64,000 nucleotides of DNA, from assembly GCA_037367405.1 (NCBI GenBank), contig JAZKJV010007243.1:124001-188000 (forward strand), given 5' to 3'. Below, piece by piece: positions 1 to 11,277 of this stretch. Position 1 is the stretch's first letter. Every line of letters starts with the position of its first letter. This DNA comes from Ottelia alismoides. Its lineage: Eukaryota > Streptophyta > Magnoliopsida > Alismatales > Hydrocharitaceae. The notes under the pieces are model-generated. The model searched no databases. It saw only the letters and a list, made by a program, of their open reading frames with translations, and was not told where the DNA came from. The position numbers were made by a program, and so were the translations under genes.

Positions 1-436
1 AAGGACTTGATGATTAAATGAGATTTAATTATCAAGCTTAAATATGAATATGATTCATATTGTGAAAATGATTATCTAAGATAATTAAATGGGATTTAAT
101 TATCAAGGATTAAGAGAATGTGGATAACACTATCCATGATATATGTGTATATGATTTATAATATACATATATAAGAGAGAGAATCTATGTAAATAGCATT
201 TGTTAATTAATTGTGTGGATTGGATTCACATTAATTAATTAATTGGAAATGTAATTTACAAATTACTTTGGGTTGTGAATATGATTCACATAATATTCAA
301 TGGCATGATTGAAATACTCACAAATTAATTTGGAATTAATTTGGTGAATAATTTTGTGATAATTGTTATTGCGAAATTAATTAAGAAATAATAAGATAAA
401 TAAAAAGGAGGCAAATTAACCACCTAAATAAGAGGT

Positions 437-469
437 GGCGCCACCTATGACTCATTCATAGGTGACGCC
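437..469. repeat. U3 hairpin in Copia-1 LTR
   Basis: Arms 437-450 (ggcgccacctatga) and 456-469 (tcataggtgacgcc) pair at 13 of 14 positions around a 5-nt loop. It lies about 220 bp upstream of the TATA box, so it is in U3 and would be transcribed only from the 3' LTR. The Copia-2 LTR has the same hairpin with a compensatory pair change (15322-15354). The 3' LTR copy (about 8380-8412) is partly mispaired. Confidence 0.8.
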
Positions 470-689
470 CCCTATGATTTAGGGAGGTTAGTTGACTCCC
501 TTTTTGTTGTCACATTATCTCTTAAATAGTTAAATTAAATTATGTTGATAATATTGCAACATATTTTAATTTAAATAAATGTTGTTGGTTTTAACCAACA
601 ACAATCATAGCCATTGATTTAGCATGGACCAAGCATAGCCCTTGGATCCATGTGTCCCATGGATTGAGATCCATTGGATCCTAAACTAA

Positions 690-697
690 TATAAAAG
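690..697 (+). promoter_or_regulatory. TATA box of Copia-1 5' LTR
   Basis: The sequence tataaaag lies in a GC-poor stretch of the LTR, followed by a CT-rich tract, a common layout for plant promoters. Transcription would start about 30 bp downstream, giving an R-U5 of about 550 bp. The same site is conserved in the 3' LTR (8633-8640), and Copia-2 has one at the equivalent place. Confidence 0.65.
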
Positions 698-1271
698 GAG
701 GGCTAGGGTAGCCTTCCATGGTACATCATTAAGAGTTGTACAAGGTGACAACTCTCTCCCTCTCTCTTTCTCATTCTCGCCCTCTCTCTCTTTCTCTTCT
801 CCATTAAGTGGCCGTCCACTTTGTATTGAGAAAGGAGAGACTCTCGGCTTCTTCTTCGATGACTCGTGGATCTCCATCTTCTTTGGAGTTTCTTACTCTA
901 AAGGAAGACGACGGATTTCGTTTGACGAAATCGGGGGAGCCATCGCTTGGATCTTCATCGAGGATTGCGGGAAGGAACGTGACTCATCATCGCGCCCGCA
1001 AGTGCGTTCTTCGTGGATCGGACTTAAGATAGGAGGATCTCTACTTTGGGATCTCGCGATCACAACCACGCTTCAAGAGGTATTCCTTGTACTTTGTGGT
1101 TTGATGAAACGATCCGAGAAGTGTTCTCGTGATCATGTGGTTTCATCTTTAAAGTTAAAAAATTTTAATTTCCGCTGGATCTAGCATCTAGTACGACTAG
1201 TTTCTCCGATTGCATACGATGCGATCGACACGCTTCCGTGATGCGCTTAAGGATTTTCAATATCCTTCAAG

Positions 1272-1284
1272 TGGTATCAGAGCC
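1272..1284 (+). other. Primer binding site (tRNA-iMet), Copia-1
   Basis: TGGTATCAGAGCC is the standard plant Copia primer binding site, complementary to the 3' end of initiator tRNA-Met. It starts 2 nt after the LTR end CCTTCA at 1269, giving the element orientation (+). Confidence 0.95.
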
Positions 1285-3075
1285 AGGTTGAATAAGGTTT
1301 TGGATATGATCCATACACCTTAGACGATTTGGTTCTTGAAAGGGTTGCGAAATTTTTACTGCATTTCAATTTTCGCACCTCTGTCTAATTGAATTTTTCC
1401 GTACTGTTTAAAATGTTTAAACACGAAATTTTCAATTGGTTTTTTGTTCCCCATTAAACAAGGAAACCATAGGACTTGAGTTTACTAAATTTGGACTTTA
1501 TTTGCTCAAGATATGGCTTTTTGAATATGCCTATATTCACTGTTGCGGGAACTGCGGATTTGAACGTGATTAATGAGATAATTACGGTTTTAATCCGCCT
1601 TGAAATACGTGAATTATCACTTGGGTTCTTTAATAAATCAAATAGGCAATCTTTGGAAACTGAGTTTGCATTTTTTGGATTTAAGTTGATCAAGATAAGT
1701 TAATTTTAGTGATTGGGGGTCACTGCTGGAAATTAACAATTTTGATCTTGAACCTTGTGATATGTCATTCAATTATCATGATGAAAATTAATTGTTAATT
1801 TTCTGGAATAATTAGTGATAAATATTTGTGAAATATTTAAAGAAATAATTATTTCATTGAATGACACTTGCCTAAACCACAATGATGAGATATTAGATCT
1901 TGATCATTGGTTCATCAACAAGCATTGCCTTCATGAAAACTATAGTTTATCCTACAATTGTTGTAGGACAACTTTTACATGAAAACCCCTTTTTTGCTTG
2001 AATAGGATTGGGGATTTGTCTAGCAAATCTCCTTATAATCAAAAATGTTTTGATTTATATTATATGGTATAATTTCGATTGAAAAACCGATGAGCATCTC
2101 AAAGTACATGATGGTCTATCTGGTATTATCCTTTCCCGAGGCGGATGTGGTGCCTAGTCGGAGAGCATTGGGGTAGCGGGTTGCAACGTATGTGGTCCGT
2201 CCCACTCTCGTCGGTACTGGCCATGACAGCGGGTAGGGACTGTATAATACTGGAGACAGACAATGTGTATTTTTCTAATTATTAAAATTCGAATAATACG
2301 TACTTTGAGTATATACCTACTATTCAAGTAAAAGACATGTTTGTTGATTGATGATTGGATTGATGATTAATTTAATGTGATTAAATTAATTATATCCAAT
2401 AAACACTCTATTTTGAATAGATGTGTATTTCCCTTGGAAGAATTAATCATGTGAATATGATTCACAATAATTAATTACAATTTGAATATGAGGTAGTGGA
2501 TCACATAAGTGACATCCATGGTCTCCCGTCAAGGCAAAGGATTTCGTCGCCAGTTGTTGTGTATAGGAGACGCCTGTCCGAAGTGACAGATCCTGTACAT
2601 GATTTAATTGGATCGGGTTCTTTGCTTCTCGAAAGAGTAAGGTCGTATACGTAGTGACCCCAATATCGGGTCCTCATATTATTGGGGCGATATTGGATTG
2701 CGTATAGCGAGTATTAAGCCTGTTGACGGTTGGTTCAATTAATGACAGGGTCAACATCATCTTAGGGGTGGTGGGCCCGGGTGTTAAAGACCGAATTGGG
2801 AGATGCAAGTTGGACTTGCAAGGCGGAATGTGTTCCCGCTTCTTTTTATCCGAGTTGTAGGTTCTCATATTATTGGGATGCAACGAAGATAGGAAAGGAG
2901 ATCCCAGATCTTGCTAGAGATATAATGGTAAGAATATCTCTTACATTGAAAGTGATTAAGGGAATGAACTTTCAATGTTGACAAGGCAAGACAACTTTGA
3001 TATAAAATTCCTAAATCAAAGTAAAATATGTATATATATATAATATATATACTCTTATGTAAATTTCTTATTTCA
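1285..3075 (+). other. Long noncoding leader of Copia-1
   Basis: About 1.8 kb between the PBS and the first recognisable gag similarity. No meaningful open frame is seen. Parts are clearly alignable with the minus-strand Copia-3 leader: 2485-2850 resembles the reverse complement of about 56870-57250. A 9-bp inverted pair (ccaatatcg / cgatattgg) and a repeated phrase ctcatattattggg (about 2670 and 2862) occur here. Possible roles (packaging signal, long 5' UTR) are inference. Confidence 0.6.
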
Positions 3076-3800
3076 GATAATCCATCATTAAACCCACTCA
3101 ATGTTATACTCAATAATAACCAGTAAAATATCTTGGATTGGACTCATGATCCAGATATTGTACTTGCAATTGGACACATAATGTATGTGGTTGCAGTGTG
3201 CAAGTCCCCTCAACATAATGAGGAAGGGCAATTAAATAAGACATCACCTTAGGGTTTGTATGTCTCTATAGTCCTGATCTTTCATCGAGTGTACTTTGGA
3301 AGTGACATGTCGATGGTGATCGTAATTGTCGAATAATCCTTATAAAATAAAAGAAGATATTTTGGCATACATATGTGCTCTTGACATTTAATCATGAATG
3401 ACATGGTTCTCTGCATTATGCAGAATGGTGGCTCGAAAGAGATGATGTATTCAAAATGTTTGAATACCTACCTGAACCTAAGTCTCCAAGAGTTAAGATG
3501 AATGAAGATATGATGAGTGTCATCATTCTACTATCTATACTCAAGTCATTCATGAAGCTTTATGATATTCATATTGTATGAATTTAATGAAGCATGTATA
3601 AATGTTGAAATACTCTTACATTGAATTCTTTTGAATTTAACATAAGAGATCCTTAGTCTTAAGCAATGGTTGTTTATAGATTAAGAGAGTGCAGTGGAAG
3701 CATGGGTCGGACCCGAGTAAGAAGGAAAGTCAAAAAGTTGACCTACTTCTGTGACTTCCATATGACATCCAAAGAATTGGATGAATGCCAATACTGCAAT
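3076..3800 (+). pseudogene. Copia-1 gag remnant
   Basis: Translation across several frames gives weak but ordered similarity to plant Copia gag. The start resembles the conserved N-terminal pattern (LNVILNNNQ, then DW and DIVLAIGH, about 3090-3180). The stretch near 3510-3545 resembles the VLxSLPxSF region. A lysine-rich piece and a single C-x2-C-like remnant lie near 3720-3770. Gag would form the virus-like particle. Stops and indels break the frame throughout; no open frame exceeds about 80 codons. The region 3260-3540 is also alignable with Copia-3 (56200-56480, minus), supporting homology. Confidence 0.5.
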
Positions 3801-3989
3801 ATGTTGATGTGTTGATAGTATGACTGTCAAGTCTGTCTAAAATCCTTAGTGAAGGACTCAGATAGAGCATCAGAATAATCTACATAAATCATTGACTCTG
3901 ACTTTCTTATTTCATAAGATAAAGTCTGACAATTGTATGCCAATCTTCTAATGACAATTGCAATTGGTTGCATATACATATTAGAAGAT

Positions 3990-4565
3990 TAGAAATTTGA
4001 TCTTAAGGTTTTCTAGTCATCTACATGGATATTGCTGTAATTTTTGCAGCAGTCTCTGTTGGATAGATGGACTTCATATTCTCAGTGGGAGAGCCCTTAG
4101 TCTTAGAGAATGTCTCTATGACCTAGATATTAGAATACCCCATTGTTTGTTTCTAAATGTTGGAAATAAACATGAATTCTGAGATAGAACTATCATAAAA
4201 GGTTATGATGGAAATATTTCAGATAGTAATCTAGCATCTAGTGGACTCCACAAAATTAGAAAATTAATGAATGGTTCATTAAGATTTCTAGTACTGAAAA
4301 TCAAACCTTATAAGATCAATAGGAGGATGAAGATCATTTGACAATGATCTGGCATCAAGTCTTAGACATATGTCTGTTGATGTGATCAATAGACTAGTAA
4401 GATATGAAACTTTAGAATGTCTAAAATTTCAAATCTTACATACTTGTGAATATTGTATTCAAAGTAAAATGTCCAATACACCCTTCTCTGAGAACGGTGT
4501 TAGATGTCGAGGTATTCAAGATCTCATACATATTGATGTATGTAGATCATCTATATCATAGTAAA
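3990..4565 (+). pseudogene. Copia-1 PR region / GAG-pre-integrase remnant
   Basis: The open stretch 4370-4561 contains CEYCIQSKMSNTPFSENGVR and ends in LIHIDV, matching the Copia GAG-pre-integrase domain and the start of integrase (C-x2-C of the zinc motif, then LIHTDVCGP in intact elements; here DVCRSS). Upstream, about 4080-4185, LRECLYDLDIR resembles the conserved segment after the aspartic protease core. A protease D-[ST]-G motif was not seen, so PR is deleted or mutated. Not translatable as a whole: stops separate the pieces. Confidence 0.75.
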
Positions 4566-5060
4566 CATTATGGATATGTGATATCTATTGATGATTATGT
4601 ATGATATAAGATTTCTTCTCTTCACCTGAGAAACCTTTGAAATGTTCATAGATTTTACAATTTTGGTTTAGAACCAAAGTTTGAAGAAATATGAAATGAA
4701 TTATATCTAAGCAAGGTAGCTTGTACCTATTAGATAAAATTCAAAGAATACCTTATGGAGATATGAATATCATTTCTATCTCACTCCTCCTAATACACCT
4801 AAACTCAATGGAGTTGTAGGGAGATACAATTGGATCATGTGTGACATGATTTGATCAATGATGAATTTTAGCATAATTATCCTCTTAGTTTCCTGGTATA
4901 TATGTGTAGTAGAGACTACAATATATATCCTTAATAAGGTTCCATGGATGTAAGCTGGAATCTAGCACTTGAGAGTGCTACTTCATTAGGAAAATAAAGT
5001 ATGGTATTAGATACCTACTTTATGACCTTGAGATTCTTAAAAGATCTCATCTCTGAGAAT
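4530..5060 (+). pseudogene. Copia-1 integrase core remnant
   Basis: Follows the zinc domain directly. The phrase LTPPNTPKLNGVV at about 4775-4820 corresponds to the conserved [TP]PGTPQQNGVSER block around the catalytic Glu; in this copy the E is absent (GVVGRYN). It is followed by a SMMNFS-like piece and by LNKVP at about 4930-4945, both typical of Copia integrase. The first catalytic Asp (HIDV) is present; the middle of the domain is heavily deleted and interrupted by stops. Integrase would insert the cDNA; this copy cannot. Confidence 0.75.
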
Positions 5061-5369
5061 GTGATTCTTGGAGGATTGAGACTCTTGAGAATCAAGATGA
5101 AAATGAAGTAAAGGGACTCATTTAATCTTAAGAAGATAATGAGGCTCCTGAAATCGGAAACTAAAAGGACAATTAAAGATGAAACATTAATACCTCTTCA
5201 AATGAGTTTGAGGATGTATTCCATGTGTCAGCCAAGTCTGACAATGATCGGACTTCATGTGATGAAGCTCCTAAGGATCATGACATGGAATGATGGATAT
5301 TAACAATAAAGTCTAAAGTAGACTTCATATACAAGTGTTGTATATGGACCCTCGAGGATCCACCTATAA

Positions 5370-6000
5370 GGGTTAGACCCATTAAGGTATAAATGGATCT
5401 TCAAGAGAAAGGGAACCTGATGAGAAGGTAGAGACCTTCAAAGCTCGGTTCGTAGCCATGAGCTACACACTATAAGAGAAGACATTGCTTGCAATGAGAC
5501 TTGCTCTTCGGAAACCATGCTTGAACTCATCAGAATATTGCTAAATTTAGCTACACAACTTGACTATTGCATCTTCGGGATGTAAGTCAAGATTGCATTC
5601 CTCTAAGAATACCTCTCTGGGGATATTCACATGAAGTAGGCCCAGCGCTTCATGATCAGGGAAAGTAAGGTGTGAAAGCTAAAGAAATTCATCTGTGGAC
5701 TCAAATAAGCTTCTTGTAGTTGGAACATAAGATTTGATGAAATTATAAATGTTATGATTTCAAATAGAATCTTGATGTACCATGTGAAGCTTAGTGGGAG
5801 TGCCATTGTGTTCATCGTGCTAAATGTAGATAATATCCTAATCATTTGGAATGATATAAGGATGATAATAAGTGTTTTATAGTCTGGCTATTCCATACCT
5901 TGAGATATGATCTCAAGAATACCTCTTAGATCTTAGTTCTGAAGTTGTTCAGAAGCAAAGAAAAGAAGGTATTGGGACTGTCACATCTGTAGTACACCTT
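5370..6000 (+). pseudogene. Copia-1 reverse transcriptase remnant
   Basis: Recognisable in pieces: VETFKAR-like at about 5425-5445, and the highly conserved LKQASRSWN block, here as LK-stop-ASCSWNIRFDE, at about 5700-5745. A piece near 5820-5840 matches the position of the YVDD block, but no intact YVDD was found. Frame changes and stops occur every 50-150 nt, and no ORF longer than about 70 codons remains. Order and spacing after the integrase remnant fit Copia (IN before RT). Confidence 0.7.
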
Positions 6001-6079
6001 GGACATATTCCATTTCCAAGAAAGGCTTCCTTCCCTTGAGATTTGGTACTGACCTATCAAAAGGGATAGCACCTCAAAG

Positions 6080-6620
6080 AGTTGAGGAAGTGAATGCTAG
6101 AACTGCTTGCACTTGTGCATCAGTTACGGAAAGCTAAGTGTATGCTAGATGTGTACAAAAGCCAGATATCTGCCATGCAGTGGGAGTAGCAAAGTGTTGC
6201 TAATCCTACTATGGAGATAAAACACTTGATTGCAGTAATAACAATATCTTCAAAGATGACAAGGCTTTAGAGATAGTGATCTCTAAGTCTTATCTTCAAG
6301 AAATTAAGACTTTATAGATAGAGATCTAAAAGGTCTTAATTGTGGATACCTTGAGAGATAGTGATCTCCTGGAATAAGGGTATTCTAATAAGGATTATGG
6401 AAATATTGGTTATAATAGTTATTGAGCAATAGTGTCAAGGACACTATAACTGCTTTGACTAGATTGAGTATAAGTTGCATTAGATACAACATTCGCATTG
6501 GATGCGAGCACTGTTACCTAGGGATATGCAAGTGCCGTAAAAGGACTTGGCATAGTCTCGCGGGAACAGAGTGACTGATCAGCTTACCTAGCTATTTCTA
6601 TATATAGCCTATGATTGTCA
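6080..6620 (+). pseudogene. Copia-1 RNase H region remnant
   Basis: KPDICHAVGV at about 6162-6190 matches the conserved RPDI-x-[FY]AV motif at the RT/RNase H boundary of plant Copia. The rest of RNase H is poorly preserved and the usual D-S-D-F motif was not seen. The region runs to the polypurine tract without any long open frame. Confidence 0.6.
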
Positions 6621-6665
6621 CATGAGTGTGGGTTTAAATGATTAGCCCATTAATGGCTCTTTGGG

Positions 6666-6677
6666 CTAGTGGGAGAT
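6666..6677 (+). other. Polypurine tract of Copia-1
   Basis: ctagtgggagat directly precedes TGTTGG, the start of the 3' LTR. GTGGGAGAT-TGTTGG is a very common PPT/LTR junction of plant Copia elements and fixes the 3' LTR start at 6678. Confidence 0.9.
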
Positions 6678-7380
6678 TGTTGGACATGTGAGCCCACGGC
6701 GAGCCATTATGCAATAAATGTTATTGCACATATCATTCCCTGATCTGAAATGAAGAATAAATAATTTGCATAATAGGTCCCTCTGTACAATTAGGGTTAT
6801 GTACCATGGCTATCCTAATGGTCATACAGCTGTTGATTCAATTATTGAATCATAGAGGCTGGTGCTTGGATGAATATCTAAAGAGTTAGATTGAGGACTC
6901 ATCAAGCACCGTCAAATGATTGTTAAGATGTGATCTCCAGCCTGAGTAGGAGATGGCAATCATTTCTCACATAGGCTGATATCTGACCGACCTCTTGATG
7001 CAGGTCCTCTGCATAGGAATAGAGATTCGGAGGTGTCAGATTAGTTAGGTCAAAGAGTTGACTTAACGAGATCGAGATAACCTAAGTCCTATGTTGAATG
7101 CTGTCACAGCATAGGCACGCATCCTCTGACCGGAGACAGATGTATTGCTATATGTCTGAGTATGTACATTTGGCAGACCAATAGGTTGATGACCTAACCA
7201 AGGTCTATACACCGGCGCGCTGGTGTGCATATAAGGGCATATGAGTAATACGATCTCTCAAAGGGATCATACAGGTTCACTACTGAACCGGAAGACATGA
7301 GCTCACTCATGAGATATTGGGAAGAATCAAATTCCGTGCACGGTCGTCTTGCTTTAGAAGCTTGACTGAATTTGTAGGTT

Positions 7381-7451
7381 TGATATATACTTTTGGAAAG
7401 TATATGATCAAGACCTAGGTATGATATATGCTTTTGGAAAGTATATGATCG
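7381..7451 (+). repeat. Two-copy 41-bp tandem repeat in Copia U3
   Basis: tgatatatacttttggaaag with its extension to 7410 recurs at 7422-7450 with one difference. Each unit also contains gatatata/tatatgatc inverted arms. Copia-2 has one copy (about 14351-14382) and Copia-3 two (reverse strand, about 60200-60280), so the copy number distinguishes LTR subfamilies. Confidence 0.8.
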
Positions 7452-8632
7452 ATACCAACTCCCAATGATCAAATGAGAAACTTAGTGATCAAACCCTGAA
7501 GAAGACAGTGTAAAATTGATCTTGATCTTCGGGTTGACCATGGGTCTTCCAGTATGCAGGATGTACAGGTATTGGGAATACCTGAAGGGTGATGTGATCA
7601 TAAACGATTGTATATCCATGACGCTTCCATTCCGAGGGAGTGATGAAACTGGTCTGGATTTTAGTGACTCCTTTCAGCAGAGAAGCAATCCGATCTTAGT
7701 CCAAGTGTTGGACATTGATCTGAATGAGATTCAGATTCAAAGAGAAGATTGGATTTGCGGTCTTGATTTAATCAAGCATCTGTGGGAGGTTCGTAAGATC
7801 TGGATTTGAGATAAGATCTCAATATCCAAGTCACTATACATGGAATAATACAATCACCCTGTCCTTATCTCCAAGTATCTGCGGAGAAAGCACATTATTC
7901 TTGAAAGGGTTCAAGAATAATTCTTTTGATGAAATATCCAAGCAAGGACTTGATGATTAAATGAGATTTAATTATCAAGCTTAAATATGAATATGATTCA
8001 TATTGTGAAAATGATTATCTAAGATAATTAAATGGGATTTAATTATCAAGGATTAAGAGAATGTGGATAACACTATCCATGATATATGTGTATATGATTT
8101 ATAATATACATATATAAGAGAGAGAATCTATGTAAATAGCATTTGTTAATTAATTGTGTGGATTGGATTCACATTAATTAATTAATTGGAAATGTAATTT
8201 ACAAATTAGTTTGGGTTGTGAATATGATTCACATAATATTCAATGGCATGATTGAAATATTCACAAATTAATTTGGAATTAATTTGGTGAATAATTTTGT
8301 GATAATTGTTATTGCAAAATTAATTAAGAAATAATAAGATAAATAAAAAGGAGACAAATTAACCACCTAAATAAGAGGTGGTGCCACCTATGACTCATTC
8401 ATAGGTCACGCCCCCTATGATTTAGGGAGGTTAGTTGACTCCCTTTTTGTTGTCACATTATCTCTTAAATAGTTAAATTAAATTATGTTGATAATATTGC
8501 AACATATTTTAATTTAAATAAATGTTGTTGGTTTTAACCAACAACAATCATAGCCATTGATTTAGCATGGACCAAGCATAGCCCTTGGATCCATGTGTCC
8601 CATGGATTGAGATCCATTGGATCCTAAACTAA

Positions 8633-8640
8633 TATAAAAG
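8633..8640 (+). promoter_or_regulatory. TATA box of Copia-1 3' LTR
   Basis: tataaaag, the exact counterpart of 690-697. It could drive read-out transcription into 9213 and beyond, but nothing coding on the + strand follows. Confidence 0.55.
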
Positions 8641-9212
8641 GATGGCTAGGGTAGCCTTCCATGGTACATCATTAAGAGTTGTACAAGGTGACAACTCTCT
8701 CCCTCTCTCTTTCTCATTCTCGCCCTCTCTCTCTTTCTCTTCTCCATTAAGTGGCCGTCCACTTTGTATTGAGAAAGGAGAGACTCTCGGCTTCTTCTTC
8801 GACGACTCGTGGATCTCCATCTTCTTTGGAGTTTCTTACTCTAAAAGAAGACGACGGATTTCGTTTGACGAAATCGGGGGAGCCATCGCTTGGATCTTCA
8901 TCGAGGATTGCGGGAAGGAACGTGACTCATCATCGCGCCCGCAAGTGCGTTCTTCGTGGATCGGACTTAAGATAGGAGGATCTCTACTTTGGGATCTCGC
9001 GATCACAACCACGCTTCAAGAGGTATTCCTTGTACTTTGTGGTTTGATGAAACGATCCGAGAAGTGTTCTCGTGATCATGTGGTTTCATCTTTAAAGTTA
9101 AAAAATTTTAATTTCCGCTGCATCTAGCATCTAGTACGACTAGTTGCTCCGATTGCATACGATGCGATCGACACGCTTCCGTGATGCGCTTAAGGATTCT
9201 CAATCTCCTTCA

Positions 9213-9752
9213 AGGAGGCCTCCGGTGCTCTGCCTTCACCATCTGGCAGGTAAGACATCTGCTAACATGTTTGGTTATGTCCTTCTTCATGCCTTCCCAC
9301 CAAAAATGTTGGCGGAGGTCCCTGTACATCTTGGTGCTACCTGGATGTATGGAAAGTATCGAGTTATGCTCCTTATCCAGGATCTCTCTCCGCAACTCCT
9401 TGTCATATGGGACATACATACGATCCCCCTTCCATACGATGGATTCACAGACTCGAAATCCATCGGATTCATCCTTCAAGCATCTATGGTACAAGTCTTG
9501 GATCCTCTGATCTATCTGCTGCCCTTGGACGATCCTGTCCCACAAGCTGCTATACTTGGCTAGCACTGTCACTGCATAGGATGTGCCCTCAAATGGATGC
9601 CACTCACTAAGTGTAGTGAGCACACCCCAAGTCTGCAACCAGGTTGCCGAACCCTCAGTGTATGGTCGCCTACTCAAGGCATCTGCTACACCATTCCTCT
9701 TACCAGGATGGTAGGAGATGGTGCAATCATAATCTTTTAGCAGTTCCACCAA
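9213..9752 (-). pseudogene. Tekay-type Gypsy: RNase H end and integrase zinc domain
   Basis: A continuous minus-strand frame of about 180 codons. It opens with the RNase H/connection signature (YDCTISYHPGKRNGVADALS), then a spacer, then the integrase HHCC zinc finger with IHPGSTKMYRDLRQHFWW and CLTCQ. This arrangement and wording are typical of the Tekay/Del chromovirus lineage. The frame is cut at 9212 by the Copia-1 3' LTR, so the catalytic core (D,D35E) and chromodomain are missing from this side and would lie left of the window, beyond Copia-1. Confidence 0.92.
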
Positions 9753-9769
9753 CCGCCTTTACCTCATAT

Positions 9770-10230
9770 TCAGCTCCTTCTGACAAAAAAATATATTTAA
9801 GGCTCTTGTGGCTTGTGAAGATCTCAGTGTTTCCCTATACAAATAGTGAAAACATATCTATAATGCAAAGACTACGACCGCCAACTCCAAGACATGAGTG
9901 GGGCAGTTGCTTTCATAGATTATGTTCTTCAGCTGTCGTGACGTGTACGCCACAATCCTATTCATGTTGCATCAACACTGCACCCAAGCCCTCCGTGGAG
10001 GCATCTTTGTACATGGTGAAGTCCAAGGTACCATAAGGAAGGGTGAGGATGGGTGAAGAAGTCAATCGCTCTTTGAGCGTTTGGAAGCTCAACTCGAATT
10101 TGACGCTCCAAACAAATAGGACATTCTTCTACGTCAAACAGGTGAGGGGTAAAGCCAACTGAGTGAACCCTCTGACAAACCTCCTATAGTATCCGGTGAG
10201 GTCAAGGAAACTGTGAATCTCTGTAACCGT
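9770..10230 (-). pseudogene. Tekay-type Gypsy: RNase H remnant
   Basis: Lies between RT and the RNase H/IN segment on the minus strand. Pieces such as EIFTSHKSLKYIFLS (about 9775-9820; intact elements have FTDHKSLKYIF) and GLGAVLMQH (about 9950-9980) are recognisable. The catalytic Asp of FTDH is replaced by Ser here. Several frameshifts separate the pieces. Confidence 0.75.
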
Positions 10231-10370
10231 CTTGGGCCGCTCCCAAGACACCACTGCCTCTATCTTGGCGGGGTCAATTGACACCCTGCCTCGGAAACCA
10301 CGTGGCCAAGGAAAGCCACCTCAGAAAGCCAAAACTCGTACTTGTTGTATCTGGCATACAACCGATGCTC

Positions 10371-11090
10371 TCAGAGCGTCTCTAGTACGGTGCAAAGATG
10401 AGACTCATGTTCGTATTCCTCATGAGAGTAGACTAGAACATCATCAATGAACACGATCACAAATCTGTCCAAATGCGGACGGAAGACCCAGTTCATCAAA
10501 TCCATGAATGCGGCAGGTGCATTCGTGAGTCCAAATGGCATCACCAAGAACACATAGTGGCCATAGTGAGGAACGCAGACTTCATTACATCAGCTTCCTT
10601 GATCCTCAACTGATGATACCCCGACCGCAGATCAATCATAGAGAACACTACCGCTCCCTGCAACTGGTCAAATAGATCATCTATCGTGGGAAGTGGGTAA
10701 CGATTCTTGACCATTCTCTTGTTCATTTGCCTATAGTCTATGCATATCCTTAGGGATCCATCCTTCTTCCTCACGAAGAGGACTGGGGCTCCCCATGGTG
10801 ACGTACCGGGGTGGATGAATCCCTTCTCTAACAGCTTCTGCAACTGTACCTTGAGCTCCTTGAGATCAGCCGGTGCTAACCTACATGGAGGGATAGAAAT
10901 CGATTATGTATCTGGCAATAGTGTGATCTCAAACTCTATCTCTCGTATTGGCGGTAATCTAGGCAGCTCGTTTTGAAATACATCAGGGAATTCACGCACA
11001 ACTCTAACATCCTTTATCATATGATCATGTACCGCTGAGTCTACTACATAGGTGAGGTAGCCACACAATCCTAAGATGAGAAATTAATGT
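10371..11090 (-). pseudogene. Tekay-type Gypsy: reverse transcriptase
   Basis: Reading leftward on the minus strand: the linker VREFPDVFQNELPRLPP (about 10950-11000), one stop near 10907, [13 protein letters not shown], then [54 protein letters not shown] (10541-10843), and after a frameshift near 10563 [14 protein letters not shown] and the catalytic FIDDVLVYS (10371-10553). All hallmark Gypsy RT blocks are present and close to consensus, so decay is modest: one stop and one small frameshift. RT would copy element RNA into cDNA. Gag and protease should precede it but are deleted. Confidence 0.93.
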
Positions 11091-11277
11091 GCCCTCAAGG
11101 CGAAGATACACTCGATCCCATTATCAGATGTGTTGCTTGACTTAAGAGAGACATATGGACATGGATGTAAACATGTTATTCTCCTGTGGAGTCGTGTTGG
11201 GTCAGAAGACTTTCACACTATCCAATATTCGAATGCTAATGAGAAATGATATGAGTGGAATGGAATGAAGTACCACT
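11090..11277 (-). other. Collapsed 5' internal region (gag/protease deleted)
   Basis: Only about 200 bp separate the primer binding site (11278-11289) from the PR-RT linker, where gag and protease normally occupy 2 kb or more. A piece similar to the end of the protease region (CVAYLTYVVDSA, about 11035-11075) is visible. This is a large internal deletion, so the copy was dead or non-autonomous. Confidence 0.75.

Larger units (their letters stand above)
1..1269 (+). mobile_element. Copia-1 5' LTR (left part beyond window)
   Basis: Positions 1-1269 align without any indel to 7944-9212, the right half of the 3' LTR, with 13 substitutions counted by eye (for example 266, 317, 373, 411, 439, 464, 700, 860, 1178). 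The LTR ends in CCTTCA and is followed after 2 nt by a tRNA-iMet primer binding site, which fixes its 3' boundary. It holds a TATA box, a pyrimidine-rich leader (CTCTCT runs, about 740-800) and a foldback. By comparison with the 3' LTR, about 1,266 bp lie left of the window. Short open frames in it (for example 808-1032) are not genes. Confidence 0.95.
6678..9212 (+). mobile_element. Copia-1 3' LTR (complete, 2,535 bp)
   Basis: Starts TGTTGG after the polypurine tract and ends CCTTCA; its last 1,269 bp match the 5' LTR with about 1% divergence. It contains U3 with a tandem repeat (7381-7451), a TATA box at 8633-8640, a CT-rich leader and U5. Related, older LTRs occur at 13972-16160 (+), 27380-27595 (-) and 58415-60290 (-). 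It ends abruptly inside Gypsy integrase coding sequence, showing that the Copia inserted into the Tekay-type element. The target duplication (expected AGGAG at 9213-9217) cannot be checked because the other end is outside. A 161-codon open frame at 8642-9127 starts at an ATG created by one substitution and is not conserved as a gene. Confidence 0.95.

Noticed and set aside
1285..3800. Copia-1 as a gag-less non-autonomous element
   Set aside because: Weak but ordered gag similarity was found at 3076-3800 and in the homologous part of Copia-3, so gag is decayed, not absent.
8642..9127. 161-codon open frame in the Copia-1 3' LTR
   Set aside because: Its ATG arises from a single substitution absent in the 5' LTR, composition follows the CT-rich leader, and it has no family resemblance.
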